Assembly: GCA_023091665.1 (NCBI GenBank)
Contig: JALJCQ010000003.1
Location: forward strand, 186,001 to 250,000
Direction: 5' to 3'
Source of the DNA: Pythium myriotylum
Lineage: Eukaryota > Oomycota > Peronosporomycetes > Pythiales > Pythiaceae
DNA length: 64,000 nt
Shown here: positions 20,683 through 29,738 of the stretch, piece by piece
How positions within the stretch are numbered: the stretch's first letter is position 1
Layout of the letters: every line of letters begins with the position of its first letter
Translations under genes and position numbers: made by a program
Notes under the pieces: model-generated
What the model was told of the DNA's origin: nothing
The model's database searches: none
What the model saw: the letters and a program-made list of their open reading frames with translations, nothing else

Positions 20683-21135
20683 ATGCGATTCACGCTCGTT
20701 GTCTTCGCGTCGTCGGCACTTCTTGGACTTACGAACGCGTTCTTCACCACCAACCCCAACTTCGTGAGCAGCTGCCCCGCGAACCGTCGATACATCACGA
20801 GCGCCTGCTGGGGTGGAGGCACTCCGACCTACGGCGTCTGCGACGACTGCGGCGAAGCAGTGGAGACCGAACGAAAGTCTGGCAACCCGTGCATGCTCAT
20901 CAACTACAGATGCAAGAAACCTTCTCCGAACGTCGCGTGTGAGGAAAAATCTGCTCCGATGAAGGACCCGAGAACGCCCGCCGACAAGAAGAACGGATGG
21001 AACACGATTTGCCCTTGGGCCCCACGCGGACCCTACGCAACACTTTTCGCCTACAAGTGCTCGGCCCCCTACAAGATGGAGCTGCGTAAGTGTGATGGAG
21101 AAAATAGGCCAGGATGCCGATGCGTCAAAGCCTAA
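20683..21135 (+). CDS. Secreted 12-cysteine protein (paralogue 1)
   Basis: 150 residues counted from the ATG at 20683 (MRFTLVVF), the start shared with both copies at 22244 and 24777; the frame is open 32 codons further upstream, but that lies in the 5' UTR. Signal peptide about 1-19 (MRFTLVVFASSALLGLTNA). The mature part has 12 cysteines, all conserved in the paralogues, including a CDDC pair (about 52-55) and a C-terminal GCRC. Six disulfides are expected (inference). I do not recognise the family; small size, secretion and many cysteines fit apoplastic effectors or protease-inhibitor-like proteins, but nothing proves it. It differs from the other two copies at roughly a fifth of residues. 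Confidence 0.88.
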   Translation: MRFTLVVFASSALLGLTNAFFTTNPNFVSSCPANRRYITSACWGGGTPTYGVCDDCGEAVETERKSGNPCMLINYRCKKPSPNVACEEKSAPMKDPRTPADKKNGWNTICPWAPRGPYATLFAYKCSAPYKMELRKCDGENRPGCRCVKA

Positions 21136-21349
21136 CGAGTCCCGCCAACACGTGCACAACATGATGGCACCGCTCAGAGATGAATAACGAAGAAATACGT
21201 TGTCGCTCCCTAACCCATTCAATTGAGTTGATTGACTCACCCAAGCCGCGTAGTGGATACTGTTACAGAGGTGCAATGACGCGACGTGGTCCAAGGTCAC
21301 TCACTGCCTAGGGTTCAGTGGGTTTTGTTCGCACTCTAGCAAAAATTAA

Positions 21350-22007
21350 CCTCGAGTGGCGAGCCGCGCAGTCTCATCTCGAGCTCCACTAGTTGCGCCA
21401 TCTGCACGTCCTCCTCTTCACTCGTGGTTAGGAATCTCTTGGTGTCGTCGCACGTCTGCGTGAGCGTGAGCGATCCGACGATGATGTCCACTCGCTCCAG
21501 CAGCTCGTTCAGGTGCTTGAGTGGCAGCGCGACCAATTGCTGGCTCATGAGCTTGCTCGACTGCAAGAACTCGCGCACAACTCGCGTCGCGTCCTCGCTT
21601 TTGAGCTTGAGCTGTGCATCGAAGGCGTCTTGAATGCGTTGCGACCCACGTGTAGCGGCGCGTACACAGCCTGCGAGCCCAGCAGCAGGTTCTCGATGAC
21701 CGACTCGACCTGCACCATGCCGCTGGCTGCTTCGTTGCATAGTTGGCGTGGAACGTCGTAAGCAGTCGCACGAGTCCGAGCCACTCGCCGATCTTTGGGC
21801 TCGTCGTGCTCGGTCCACAGAACCGACGGTGTCGTCATCGAGGATGGCTCGGCTTCTGCTGCTGGTTTGGCGGTTGGAGATCTCTGGTGTGGGGTGGTCC
21901 ACACTACTCGAGATACCTTCAAGCCACCTTCGACTCGACGAATGTTGCGTGGAGTGTTGGTCCAGGACTTTCTCTTGACGCAAACCCCGTCGAATGTCGA
22001 CCCAATT
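21350..22007 (-). pseudogene. Truncated inverted copy of the RhoGEF gene start
   Basis: Reverse complement of 31421-32222 (5' flank plus the DH domain start of the gene at 31591), at high identity but with deletions. Two sit next to the ATG equivalent, removing about 30 and about 105 bases including the start codon; a smaller one is near 21733 and another near 21635. Reading frame is lost in places, and the C-terminal three quarters of the gene are absent. Homology stops abruptly at 21350 and 22007. It lies tail-to-tail with the 12-cysteine gene. Confidence 0.85.
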
Positions 22008-22243
22008 ATTTAAAAGGACCTTGTTTTGAAAAAGCGATAAGATAATGTGCTTATTTTGAATAACTCTGTTGAAAAAGTGCACCCAACTTTCCGCCTCATT
22101 TCCTCGACTGCACATCACTTCAAACAGTCGAGAATGCGTTTGTCGGATAACGAACAAACAATGTATTCATCCAAGCCAACAGTAGTAGCTCGGCGCTACT
22201 TATGTATGAGAAGTGTCGTTGATACGGCGCTGTGCGACTCGAG

Positions 22244-22696
22244 CTAGGCTCTGACGCAACGACAGCCTGGCTGAAACGCCCCGCCACACCTGCGCAAGTC
22301 CTTCTTGTAGCCCGCGGGGCACTTGTAGGCGTAGACAATCGCCCTGCCAGACTGCGGAGCCCATCCACAGAGCGTGTCCCACCCGTTGTTCTTGTCGGCG
22401 GGCGTTCTCGGGTCGCCGTTCGGCGTAGACTTCTCTTCACACGGGAGGTTAGGAGATGGGTTCTTGCATCTGTAGTTGATCAGAATGCACGGGTTCTGGA
22501 CCTTGCGGTCAGTCTCCACTGCTTCGCCGCAATCGTCACAGACGCCGTAGGTCGGAGTGCCTCCACCCCAGCAAGACGTGAACATGTATCGACGATTGTC
22601 GGGGCAGCTGCTCACGAAGTTGGGGTTGGTGGTGAAGAACGCGTTCGTAAGTCCAAGGAGTGCTGACGACGCGAAGACGACGAGCGTGAATCGCAT
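22244..22696 (-). CDS. Secreted 12-cysteine protein (paralogue 2, left palindrome arm)
   Basis: 150 residues, identical in sequence to the copy at 24777-25229. Signal peptide MRFTLVVFASSALLGLTNA; the 12 cysteines align with those of the gene at 20683; the C terminus is GCRCVRA. The start is fixed by the conserved MRFTL and by an initiator about 75 bp upstream. It is transcribed away from the palindrome centre. Function unknown; secretion inferred. Confidence 0.88.
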   Translation of the reverse strand: MRFTLVVFASSALLGLTNAFFTTNPNFVSSCPDNRRYMFTSCWGGGTPTYGVCDDCGEAVETDRKVQNPCILINYRCKNPSPNLPCEEKSTPNGDPRTPADKNNGWDTLCGWAPQSGRAIVYAYKCPAGYKKDLRRCGGAFQPGCRCVRA

Positions 22697-23158
22697 GGTG
22701 ACTTCGTTGGCGTTGAGGTTGAGAAGGTTGGTATGGGCTTGGGACGAGTTGTGCTCGGTTGAGTGCGGATTGCAGAATGACTGGTTCCTCTTCCCGCGTC
22801 CCTTCTTGGGTACGAGGTAGTTGTAGTCGGCTCCTCAGTTGAGATTTAAGTTGAGTGGTTGCGCAGCTTCAAGTGCGCCAACATCCACGTACATAAACTC
22901 GTCCATAGGCAAACTTGAACTCGCCATCTCACTCTTCTTTTAGAACATGAACTCGATCGCCTCATCCAACTCTGGATCGGCGGCCATGCTGTCGACAGGC
23001 ATCGCATAGTAGACCGTTTGGCATCGCCAAAAGTCCTACACTCTAGACAATTTTTTTTACCAGCCGTAAAAATTTTCTCGAGATGTCGCTCCATCTTGAT
23101 CATGGCCCAACCATCCAGCATACTCCCAAGGTTGGCAGCAATGAAACCGACTGAGAGA

Positions 23159-23194
23159 CCTTAGCCGCGGCATTAATGCACGCCCCGGCTAAGG
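23159..23194. repeat. Hairpin-forming palindrome in arm 1 (left copy)
   Basis: CCTTAGCCG at 23159-23167 and its reverse complement CGGCTAAGG at 23186-23194, with GCATTAATGC, itself palindromic, in the loop. The mirror copy is at 24279-24314. Confidence 0.85.
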
Positions 23195-23268
23195 TGTGTC
23201 AATATAAATTTTTTATTGTTCAATTATACCCACGAACACGCGCTTTTGTTGGAACGATTTGTGCAGGA

Positions 23269-24204
23269 GAGATAGGGGCCCCTCTCCCCCTCCCCTCTCC
23301 CAACGTCGCAGGCGTCGCGGAAACCCATGATTTGGATTCTGTCTCTACACAAGGACCTGATACATGATACATTGTGTATGGGTTGTGTGGCGTTCGTGGA
23401 ACTCTTATCACACCTTGTCGAGTTTAGGTACAGTGAGATGGGTGTACCTCGTGGTTCAACAGGAGCTTTTTATTGTACTTGAGAATGTCGCCCCTGCACA
23501 TTCTTTTTAATCGAATCTGAGTACAGTAACTCACATAATTGGACAAAGAAGGTACTGCAATTTGCAAAATCTGCAATCGAGGGAATGTAACAAGCAACCC
23601 GAATCGATGGAAAGTAACCAAACGGAGCAATATGATCGAAAGATGCTCAGAGATTATTTTGCGAAGGGAGGGATTGCCAGGGGTGCTCAAAGTGACTGAA
23701 AGTCTGTGCCGTAAGAGGACATGCTCTTTTTGGCATACTGTCCGAGACCTTTAAACTCAAGTTGGGTCCCTCGGAGTCCTCCTACACCCCCCCCTCCCGT
23801 CCCTTGTGATATATAGGGTATAACGATTGGCGTCGTTCGTCCTAGAGAAGAGCTGGATGTTTCCCAACAAAAACGACATTTGACACTGGAATCCACGGTC
23901 TACTGTAGTAAAGTTGGGTGGCCATTATGAACCTCAACGAGGATGGGTTGGTATAGATTGCGATTATTCCAAATAGCAGGCTATCCATGATACACACGTG
24001 CGGGGTGCAACAGCCCAACCGACTGGATTCATGATCAAACCCAACACCTTTTCTTCTCAAGACACAGACGAATGTCTTCAGTGTGGCACGTAAAGCACAG
24101 CGAACCAGATGACCACACTAGTAACCCAACCCGTATCACTGCGATCGACAGAAACCATTCAGAAAACCTCTCCATATCGGGTCCTAGTGTAGAGACAACA
24201 TATT
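23269..24204. other. Spacer of palindrome 1
   Basis: 936 bp of mostly unique sequence between the arms. A plus-strand fragment at about 23550-23690 reads CKICNRGNVTSNPNRW..., somewhat like a BED-type zinc finger of hAT transposases, but it has no proper start and no transposase core. No intact gene. Confidence 0.5.
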
Positions 24205-24278
24205 TCCTGCACAAATCGTTCCAACAAAAGCGCGTGTTCGTGGGTATAATTGAACAATAAAAAATTTATATTGACACA

Positions 24279-24314
24279 CCTTAGCCGGGGCGTGCATTAA
24301 TGCCGCGGCTAAGG
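24279..24314. repeat. Hairpin-forming palindrome in arm 1 (right copy)
   Basis: Mirror of 23159-23194. Confidence 0.85.
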
Positions 24315-24690
24315 TCTCTCAGTCGGTTTCATTGCTGCCAACCTTGGGAGTATGCTGGATGGTTGGGCCATGATCAAGATGGAGCGACATCTCGAGAAAA
24401 TTTTTACGGCTGGTAAAAAAAATTGTCTAGAGTGTAGGACTTTTGGCGATGCCAAACGGTCTACTATGCGATGCCTGTCGACAGCATGGCCGCCGATCCA
24501 GAGTTGGATGAGGCGATCGAGTTCATGTTCTAAAAGAAGAGTGAGATGGCGAGTTCAAGTTTGCCTATGGACGAGTTTATGTACGTGGATGTTGGCGCAC
24601 TTGAAGCTGCGCAACCACTCAACTTAAATCTCAACTGAGGAGCCGACTACAACTACCTCGTACCCAAGAAGGGACGCGGGAAGAGGAACC

Positions 24691-24706
24691 AGTCATTCTG
24701 CAATCC
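24691..24706 (+). promoter_or_regulatory. Initiator of 12-cysteine gene, right arm
   Basis: AGTCATTCTGCAATCC, about 70-85 bp before the ATG at 24777; the left-arm mirror is at about 22767-22782 on the minus strand. Confidence 0.65.
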
Positions 24707-24776
24707 GCACTCAACCGAGCACAACTCGTCCCAAGCCCATACCAACCTTCTCAACCTCAACGCCAACGAAGTCACC

Positions 24777-25229
24777 ATGCGATTCACGCTCGTCGTCTTC
24801 GCGTCGTCAGCACTCCTTGGACTTACGAACGCGTTCTTCACCACCAACCCCAACTTCGTGAGCAGCTGCCCCGACAATCGTCGATACATGTTCACGTCTT
24901 GCTGGGGTGGAGGCACTCCGACCTACGGCGTCTGTGACGATTGCGGCGAAGCAGTGGAGACTGACCGCAAGGTCCAGAACCCGTGCATTCTGATCAACTA
25001 CAGATGCAAGAACCCATCTCCTAACCTCCCGTGTGAAGAGAAGTCTACGCCGAACGGCGACCCGAGAACGCCCGCCGACAAGAACAACGGGTGGGACACG
25101 CTCTGTGGATGGGCTCCGCAGTCTGGCAGGGCGATTGTCTACGCCTACAAGTGCCCCGCGGGCTACAAGAAGGACTTGCGCAGGTGTGGCGGGGCGTTTC
25201 AGCCAGGCTGTCGTTGCGTCAGAGCCTAG
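24777..25229 (+). CDS. Secreted 12-cysteine protein (paralogue 3, right palindrome arm)
   Basis: 150 residues, the same protein as the copy at 22244-22696: signal peptide, 12 cysteines, C-terminal GCRCVRA. The two copies are transcribed outward from the palindrome. Their identity indicates very recent duplication or continuing gene conversion between the arms. Function unknown. Confidence 0.88.
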   Translation: MRFTLVVFASSALLGLTNAFFTTNPNFVSSCPDNRRYMFTSCWGGGTPTYGVCDDCGEAVETDRKVQNPCILINYRCKNPSPNLPCEEKSTPNGDPRTPADKNNGWDTLCGWAPQSGRAIVYAYKCPAGYKKDLRRCGGAFQPGCRCVRA

Positions 25230-25364
25230 CTCGAGTCGCACAGCGCCGTATCAACGACACTTCTCATACATAAGTAGCGCCGAGCTACTACTGTTGGCTT
25301 GGATGAATACATTGTTTGTTCGTTATCCGACAAACGCATTCTCGACTGTTTGAAGTGATGTGCA

Positions 25365-25650
25365 TTCCCGGTCTTACCGAGGGTCAACCTGACTATAGTG
25401 CCAGGGCTGCAAGTCGGAGGCGGCGAGCTGGGACAGGTCTGCCTGTCGGTGGGGTGGCGAACCTGACTCGAGAGAGCCGTGGCCGTAGCATGGGAGGCCA
25501 GCGTCGTGGCCATGGTGTTATGAATCTTCACTTGTTGATGCCAGTGAACGACGCCCACCATATCGGCGAGGCGTCGTACCAGGTGGTATAGCGGTCGGAG
25601 CCGCGCACTCCGTGGCACGCGGTACTCCTGGAGCTGCCGGAGGATGAGAC
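25365..25650 (-). pseudogene. RNase H relic 3 at the joint between palindromes
   Basis: The minus strand reads 'RLADMVGVVHWHQ' then 'VKIHNTMATTLASHA' (about 25590-25490), the C-terminal part of the RNase H-like frame seen in relics 1, 2 and 4. A degenerate copy of the palindrome-arm end (GTTTGTTNGTTATCNGACAAACG) occurs on both sides, at about 25317-25341 and 25652-25676, like a duplicated insertion site. Confidence 0.6.
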
Positions 25651-25850
25651 CGTTTGTTGGTTATCAGACAAACGATTGGAGCGCGTTTAGAATGTTCAAC
25701 TAAGGACAAGAAGTGGCGATAAAGACAGGAGTAGTTTGTGCGAAATTGAGCAATACTAACACGATAAGTAGAAAAACATACACTTGGACGGGACGACTAG
25801 GTGACGACTTGTTGACGCATTGGGTGAAGAGGCGACGGGTGGCGTTGGTT

Positions 25851-26366
25851 TTACGCCGTGCGGAGCGAGCGCCGGCCGAGGCTTCCAAAGTCGAACGAGC
25901 GTCGACCGTTGGTTGTGGTGGCGAAGCCGCCCTTGTCCTTGTTGCCACCACCGATGTTGACGTTGACGTTACTGTTGTCGCTGTTGGCGCCGCTGCAGCC
26001 ACCGCTGTTGTTGATGTTGTTGTTGTGGATGTTCCGTTTGTTGCTCTTTTCATGGTGGCCGCCTTTGCTGCTGCGGCTGCTGAAACCTTCATCGTCCTCA
26101 CTTGAATGCGGAGCAAAGGAAGGAAACGAAGGCGGGTTCGAGACAGACTCCCAGCCATTCCTGGCCTCGTCGTCACGATCGTCACGACCGGAGCGAGGAG
26201 CAAAGGAAGGAAAGGAAGGCGGGTTCGACGCAGACTCCCAGCCACGCCTGGCCTCGTTGTTGTTGTTGCTGGTAAGCTCGGGCATCGTCATAGCAGTGTG
26301 CGCGTGGGCGGAGTGCATGGTTGCCGCCGCGAGCAGGACGGCACTGGTGAAGAGTGTCTTGAGCAT
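25851..26366 (-). CDS. Secreted Asn/Gly-rich repeat protein (short copy)
   Basis: 171 residues: signal peptide MLKTLFTSAVLLAAATMHSA(HA), then two copies of a roughly 30-residue unit with the core EAR(N/R)GWES(A/V)SNPPSFPSF, one acidic DDEGFSSR unit, an Asn-rich stretch (NIHNNNINNSGG), and a conserved basic C terminus FDFGSLGRRSLRTA. No cysteine pattern or enzyme motif is seen; the protein is probably disordered. It is the palindromic sister of the 233-residue protein at 30009, from which it differs in repeat number and in the segment after residue 56. Function unknown; secreted by inference. Confidence 0.82.
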   Translation of the reverse strand: MLKTLFTSAVLLAAATMHSAHAHTAMTMPELTSNNNNEARRGWESASNPPSFPSFAPRSGRDDRDDEARNGWESVSNPPSFPSFAPHSSEDDEGFSSRSSKGGHHEKSNKRNIHNNNINNSGGCSGANSDNSNVNVNIGGGNKDKGGFATTTNGRRSFDFGSLGRRSLRTA

Positions 26367-26631
26367 GGTCGTCGGTGTGTGGTCTGGGGTAGACTGGAGA
26401 TTGGAGACTGAGTGGCTGTGTCCTGGCTGTCGCGGCTGTCAGGGTCGGGGTGGGTCGGGGTGGGTCGGGGTCGGGGTCAGGCCGGAGGCTTGCAGAGGGC
26501 TCTTTGCCCCAAGGCCACACGTACTATCTATCGCTCAGTCGTTCGCTCGCTCACTCGCTCTCCTCAAGGATCGCGAGGTCCTGTGGCCCCGAGGCGCCGA
26601 GATCCATCGTCGTTGGTGGCACGATAGCGGT

Positions 26632-26639
26632 GATGATGA

Positions 26640-26658
<19 letters not shown>
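26632..26658. repeat. (GAT)9 microsatellite
   Basis: Nine GAT units; the mirror position 29720-29743 has eight (ATC on plus). It is the only clear difference between the inner parts of the palindrome 2 arms. Confidence 0.95.
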
Positions 26659-26670
<12 letters not shown>

Positions 26671-27673
26671 CTTGGATGGCGTAGAAGCATTGCTGGAACG
26701 GACCGAACCTGACCGCCAGTGTCATCGTCATCGTCAGGAGGTCCACACGAGGCACGGATCGCCATACAATCGAGTTGATTGATGATTGAATCAATCGCCA
26801 ATCGCCACTCGTGTCTTCAATGATTTCATCTCATGTGCACGGTTTGTTCAGATTGCTTACGCGAATCCAGTCTCTTGTCTGTCTCTTGTCTCGACATCAC
26901 GTGGCTCGTTGCACTGCGAGAAGTACTGTACATGAAGCGGTCAAGGAGCGCGCCTGCGTGCCGGGCCGGGTCGCCCGTCTGTCCTTGACCACGTTCGGGA
27001 GACCTTCGTGGCGGGAAGACTGTCAGTGGGGACGATGGACAGTCTCCCATGCGCCTCTACGCGATCCGATAAACCGTGTGGAGGGCCATCCATAAATTTC
27101 TTTGCGAGAATGCTGACGAAGTAGTGACAAAGACCAGTCCTCCGAGCTTGGCTTTGCAGCATGTGGTGTGGACGTGCCAACTGGAGGGCCACCCACAAAA
27201 GGACCAATCCGAACCAGTCCGAACAAACGCACCCATCATGAGCGTCCATCCAGTCCGACTTGCCTGCTAGTGTGCTACCGTGCTTGCTGTACGTGGTACT
27301 GTCGGTCCACACCACCACCATCAGCACCACCATGACCACCACCACCACCACCCACACGACACGATTCATAACCGCCTCTATGAAAGAGTGTTGGCTGGTG
27401 TTGCGTGTCTACAGGTGTAGGACCTGGAGCATGTCAACTCCCTCGTGCTCTGTTCCGACCATGTTCGCCAGCACGAATTACTTGACCATGGGACTATCTC
27501 ATCTAGGAAAAGGGATTTTTGGATGGAAGATTCAGAGGATTCAAAACCACCTGAGCCACGAGAAGCGCGAACAACTACGACGGCACGGTGTTTTCTGGTG
27601 CTGTGGTGAGTTGCGTGTTGTGGTTGTTTTGGGGTTGTTTGCGTCAGTGATCTTCAACGATGGACCGATGGGA

Positions 27674-27945
27674 CCGATGGGGCCATGAGTCCGATGAAAC
27701 AGACCGGGCCATGAATCCGATGCAACCGAATGGGACCGATGAGGCGAAACGAGACTAATGGCCCACGGGACTAATAGTAGCTGGGGTGCTCGTCCTAACT
27801 GAAAGGGTCGTACCAGCGCCCACCCATACTCGTGCGACTCACGTGCTACCACGGCTTGGTCACACAGCCGCGATGCCGACTGTGTTCGGCGTAGACACCC
27901 GATGTTTCATCTTCTCATCGCCCGTGTCCGGACCTCCTCACATGT
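27674..27945. repeat. Direct repeat, copy 1, in palindrome 2 spacer
   Basis: Shares with 28379-28625 the strings GATGAGGCGAAACGAGACTA and CCGTGTCCGGAC and most bases between. Copy 1 has about 25 extra bases near 27690-27725. Confidence 0.85.
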
Positions 27946-28022
27946 GAGTACTCAAGTTCAGCCGTGGCTCCAGCAGAAGCTGCAGCAGAAATAACGGCTA
28001 CAGCGAACACCTTCAACTTTAT
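27915..28022 (-). pseudogene. Possible relic of a small secreted-protein gene (start codon lost)
   Basis: The minus strand from 28022 reads IKLKVFAVAVISAAASAG..., a good signal peptide except that ATA stands where ATG would be, followed by about 17 residues and a stop. The frame is open further upstream to an ATG at 28217, but that extension does not look coding. It reads into direct-repeat copy 1. Tentative. Confidence 0.3.
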
Positions 28023-28378
28023 CTTGACCGTCGACGCGCCTCGAAGGGTTATGCCACGTTCGTCGGACTTCAGCCACCGCTCGTTGTGGATGATATCACG
28101 GTACGAGTACGAGCACCGCACTATCGTTGAAGTGTCTGTCCATGCTGATGCATGTACTGTATTGCCATATTCCGTGGACAGTCTGCGGTGTCCAGCTTCT
28201 CGACTCAACGACTCCAATTAGATCCACAACTTGGCGACAGGCAGGGTAACTAAGGCTTCTACAACAAGAACAACGACAAGAACAACAGCAAGAACAGCAA
28301 CATCATCATCATTGAGGACGGCAGTGGAAGCGGCTGGAGTGAAAGAGGTTGCTGGGGCAACGGCTGTAGCCGATGGAG

Positions 28379-28625
28379 CCGATGGGGCCATGAGTCCGAT
28401 CCAGCCGAATGAGACCGATGAGGCGAAACGAGACTAATGGCTCACGGGACTAAAAGTGGCTGGGGCGCTCGTCGTAACTGAAAGGATCGTACCAACGCCC
28501 ACCCATACTGGAACAACTTACGTGCTACCACGGCTTGGACACACTGACGCGACGCCGACTCTGATCGGCGGAGACGCCCACTGTTCCATCTCCTCGTCGC
28601 CCGTGTCCGGACGCCCTCAAGTATT
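28379..28625. repeat. Direct repeat, copy 2, in palindrome 2 spacer
   Basis: Second copy of 27674-27945 in the same orientation. Confidence 0.85.
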
Positions 28626-28791
28626 CTGTAGTACACAGAACTGCGGCCACGAGCACCTACACCCACTCTGTCCAATCCTTGACCGAATCGGATAGCGTTA
28701 CTGTACCTCGCAAGTTGAACATAGCCATCAACCCAAGACAACGCACCTCAACCCAGCGCGGAGACAACACAACACAATCCAACACAACGCA

Positions 28792-29707
28792 GTGCCGTCG
28801 TAGTTGTTCGCGCTTCTCGTGGCTCAGGTGGTTTTGAATCCTCTGAATCTTCCATCCAAAAATCCCTTTTCCTAGATGAGATAGTCCCATGGTCAAGTAA
28901 TTCGTGCTGGCGAACATGGTCGGAACAGAGCACGAGGGAGTTGACATGCTCCAGGTCCTACACCTGTAGACACGCAACACCAGCCAACACTCTTTCATAG
29001 AGGCGGTTATGAATCGTGTCGTGTGGGTGGTGGTGGTGGTGGTCATGGTGGTGCTGATGGTGGTGGTGTGGACCGACAGTACCACGTACAGCAAGCACGG
29101 TAGCACACTAGCAGGCAAGTCGGACTGGATGGACGCTCATGATGGGTGCGTTTGTTCGGACTGGTTCGGATTGGTCCTTTTGTGGGTGGCCCTCCAGTTG
29201 GCACGTCCACACCACATGCTGCAAAGCCAAGCTCGGAGGACTGGTCTTTGTCACTACTTCGTCAGCATTCTCGCAAAGAAATTTATGGATGGCCCTCCAC
29301 ACGGTTTATCGGATCGCGTAGAGGCGCATGGGAGACTGTCCATCGTCCCCACTGACAGTCTTCCCGCCACGAAGGTCTCCCGAACGTGGTCAAGGACAGA
29401 CGGGCGACCCGGCCCGGCACGCAGGCGCGCTCCTTGACCGCTTCATGTACAGTACTTCTCGCAGTGCAACGAGCCACGTGATGTCGAGACAAGAGACAGA
29501 CAAGAGACTGGATTCGCGTAAGCAATCTGAACAAACCGTGCACATGAGATGAAATCATTGAAGACACGAGTGGCGATTGGCGATTGATTCAATCATCAAT
29601 CAACTCGATTGTATGGCGATCCGTGCCTCGTGTGGACCTCCTGACGATGACGATGACACTGGCGGTCAGGTTCGGTCCGTTCCAGCAATGCTTCTACGCC
29701 ATCCAAG

Positions 29708-29738
<31 letters not shown>

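Larger units (their letters stand above)
22109..23268. repeat. Palindrome 1, left arm (1,160 bp; partner 24205-25364)
   Basis: Reverse complement of 24205-25364; coordinates sum to 47473. All reading frames compared in the two arms are identical, so I see no mismatch. It carries the 12-cysteine gene, its promoter and about 500 bp more. A degraded continuation of homology is visible in the spacer (23341-23357 against 24179-24195). Confidence 0.95.
24205..25364. repeat. Palindrome 1, right arm (partner 22109-23268)
   Basis: Mirror of 22109-23268. The outer end (25364) abuts the RNase H relic at 25365; the inner end is at 24205. Confidence 0.95.
25745..27586. repeat. Palindrome 2, left arm (partner 28792-30820)
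   Basis: Reverse complement of 28792-30820. From 27586 back to the first 56 codons of the gene the arms look identical except for one GAT unit. Further out, in the rest of the coding region and 3' flank, they differ by substitutions and by 186 bases of coding repeats. Coordinates sum to 56378 inside the microsatellite and 56375 outside it. Confidence 0.93.
27587..28791. other. Spacer of palindrome 2
   Basis: 1,205 bp between the arms, containing a direct duplication (27674-27945 and 28379-28625, roughly 85 percent identical) and a fragment resembling a signal peptide on the minus strand at 27915-28022. No intact gene. Confidence 0.6.

Noticed and set aside
21336..22157. 273-codon minus-strand frame as an intact gene
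   Set aside because: It joins unrelated flank to broken RhoGEF pieces in a shifted frame; it is the deleted inverted copy.
22846..23121. 91-codon frame in each palindrome 1 arm as a gene
   Set aside because: No domain or signal peptide; it is in both arms only because the arms are mirrored, and it overlaps the upstream region of the 12-cysteine gene.
26941..29437. 142-codon frames in the palindrome 2 arms
   Set aside because: Begin with a simple-sequence Val run from a GGT repeat and show no domain; duplicated only by the palindrome.
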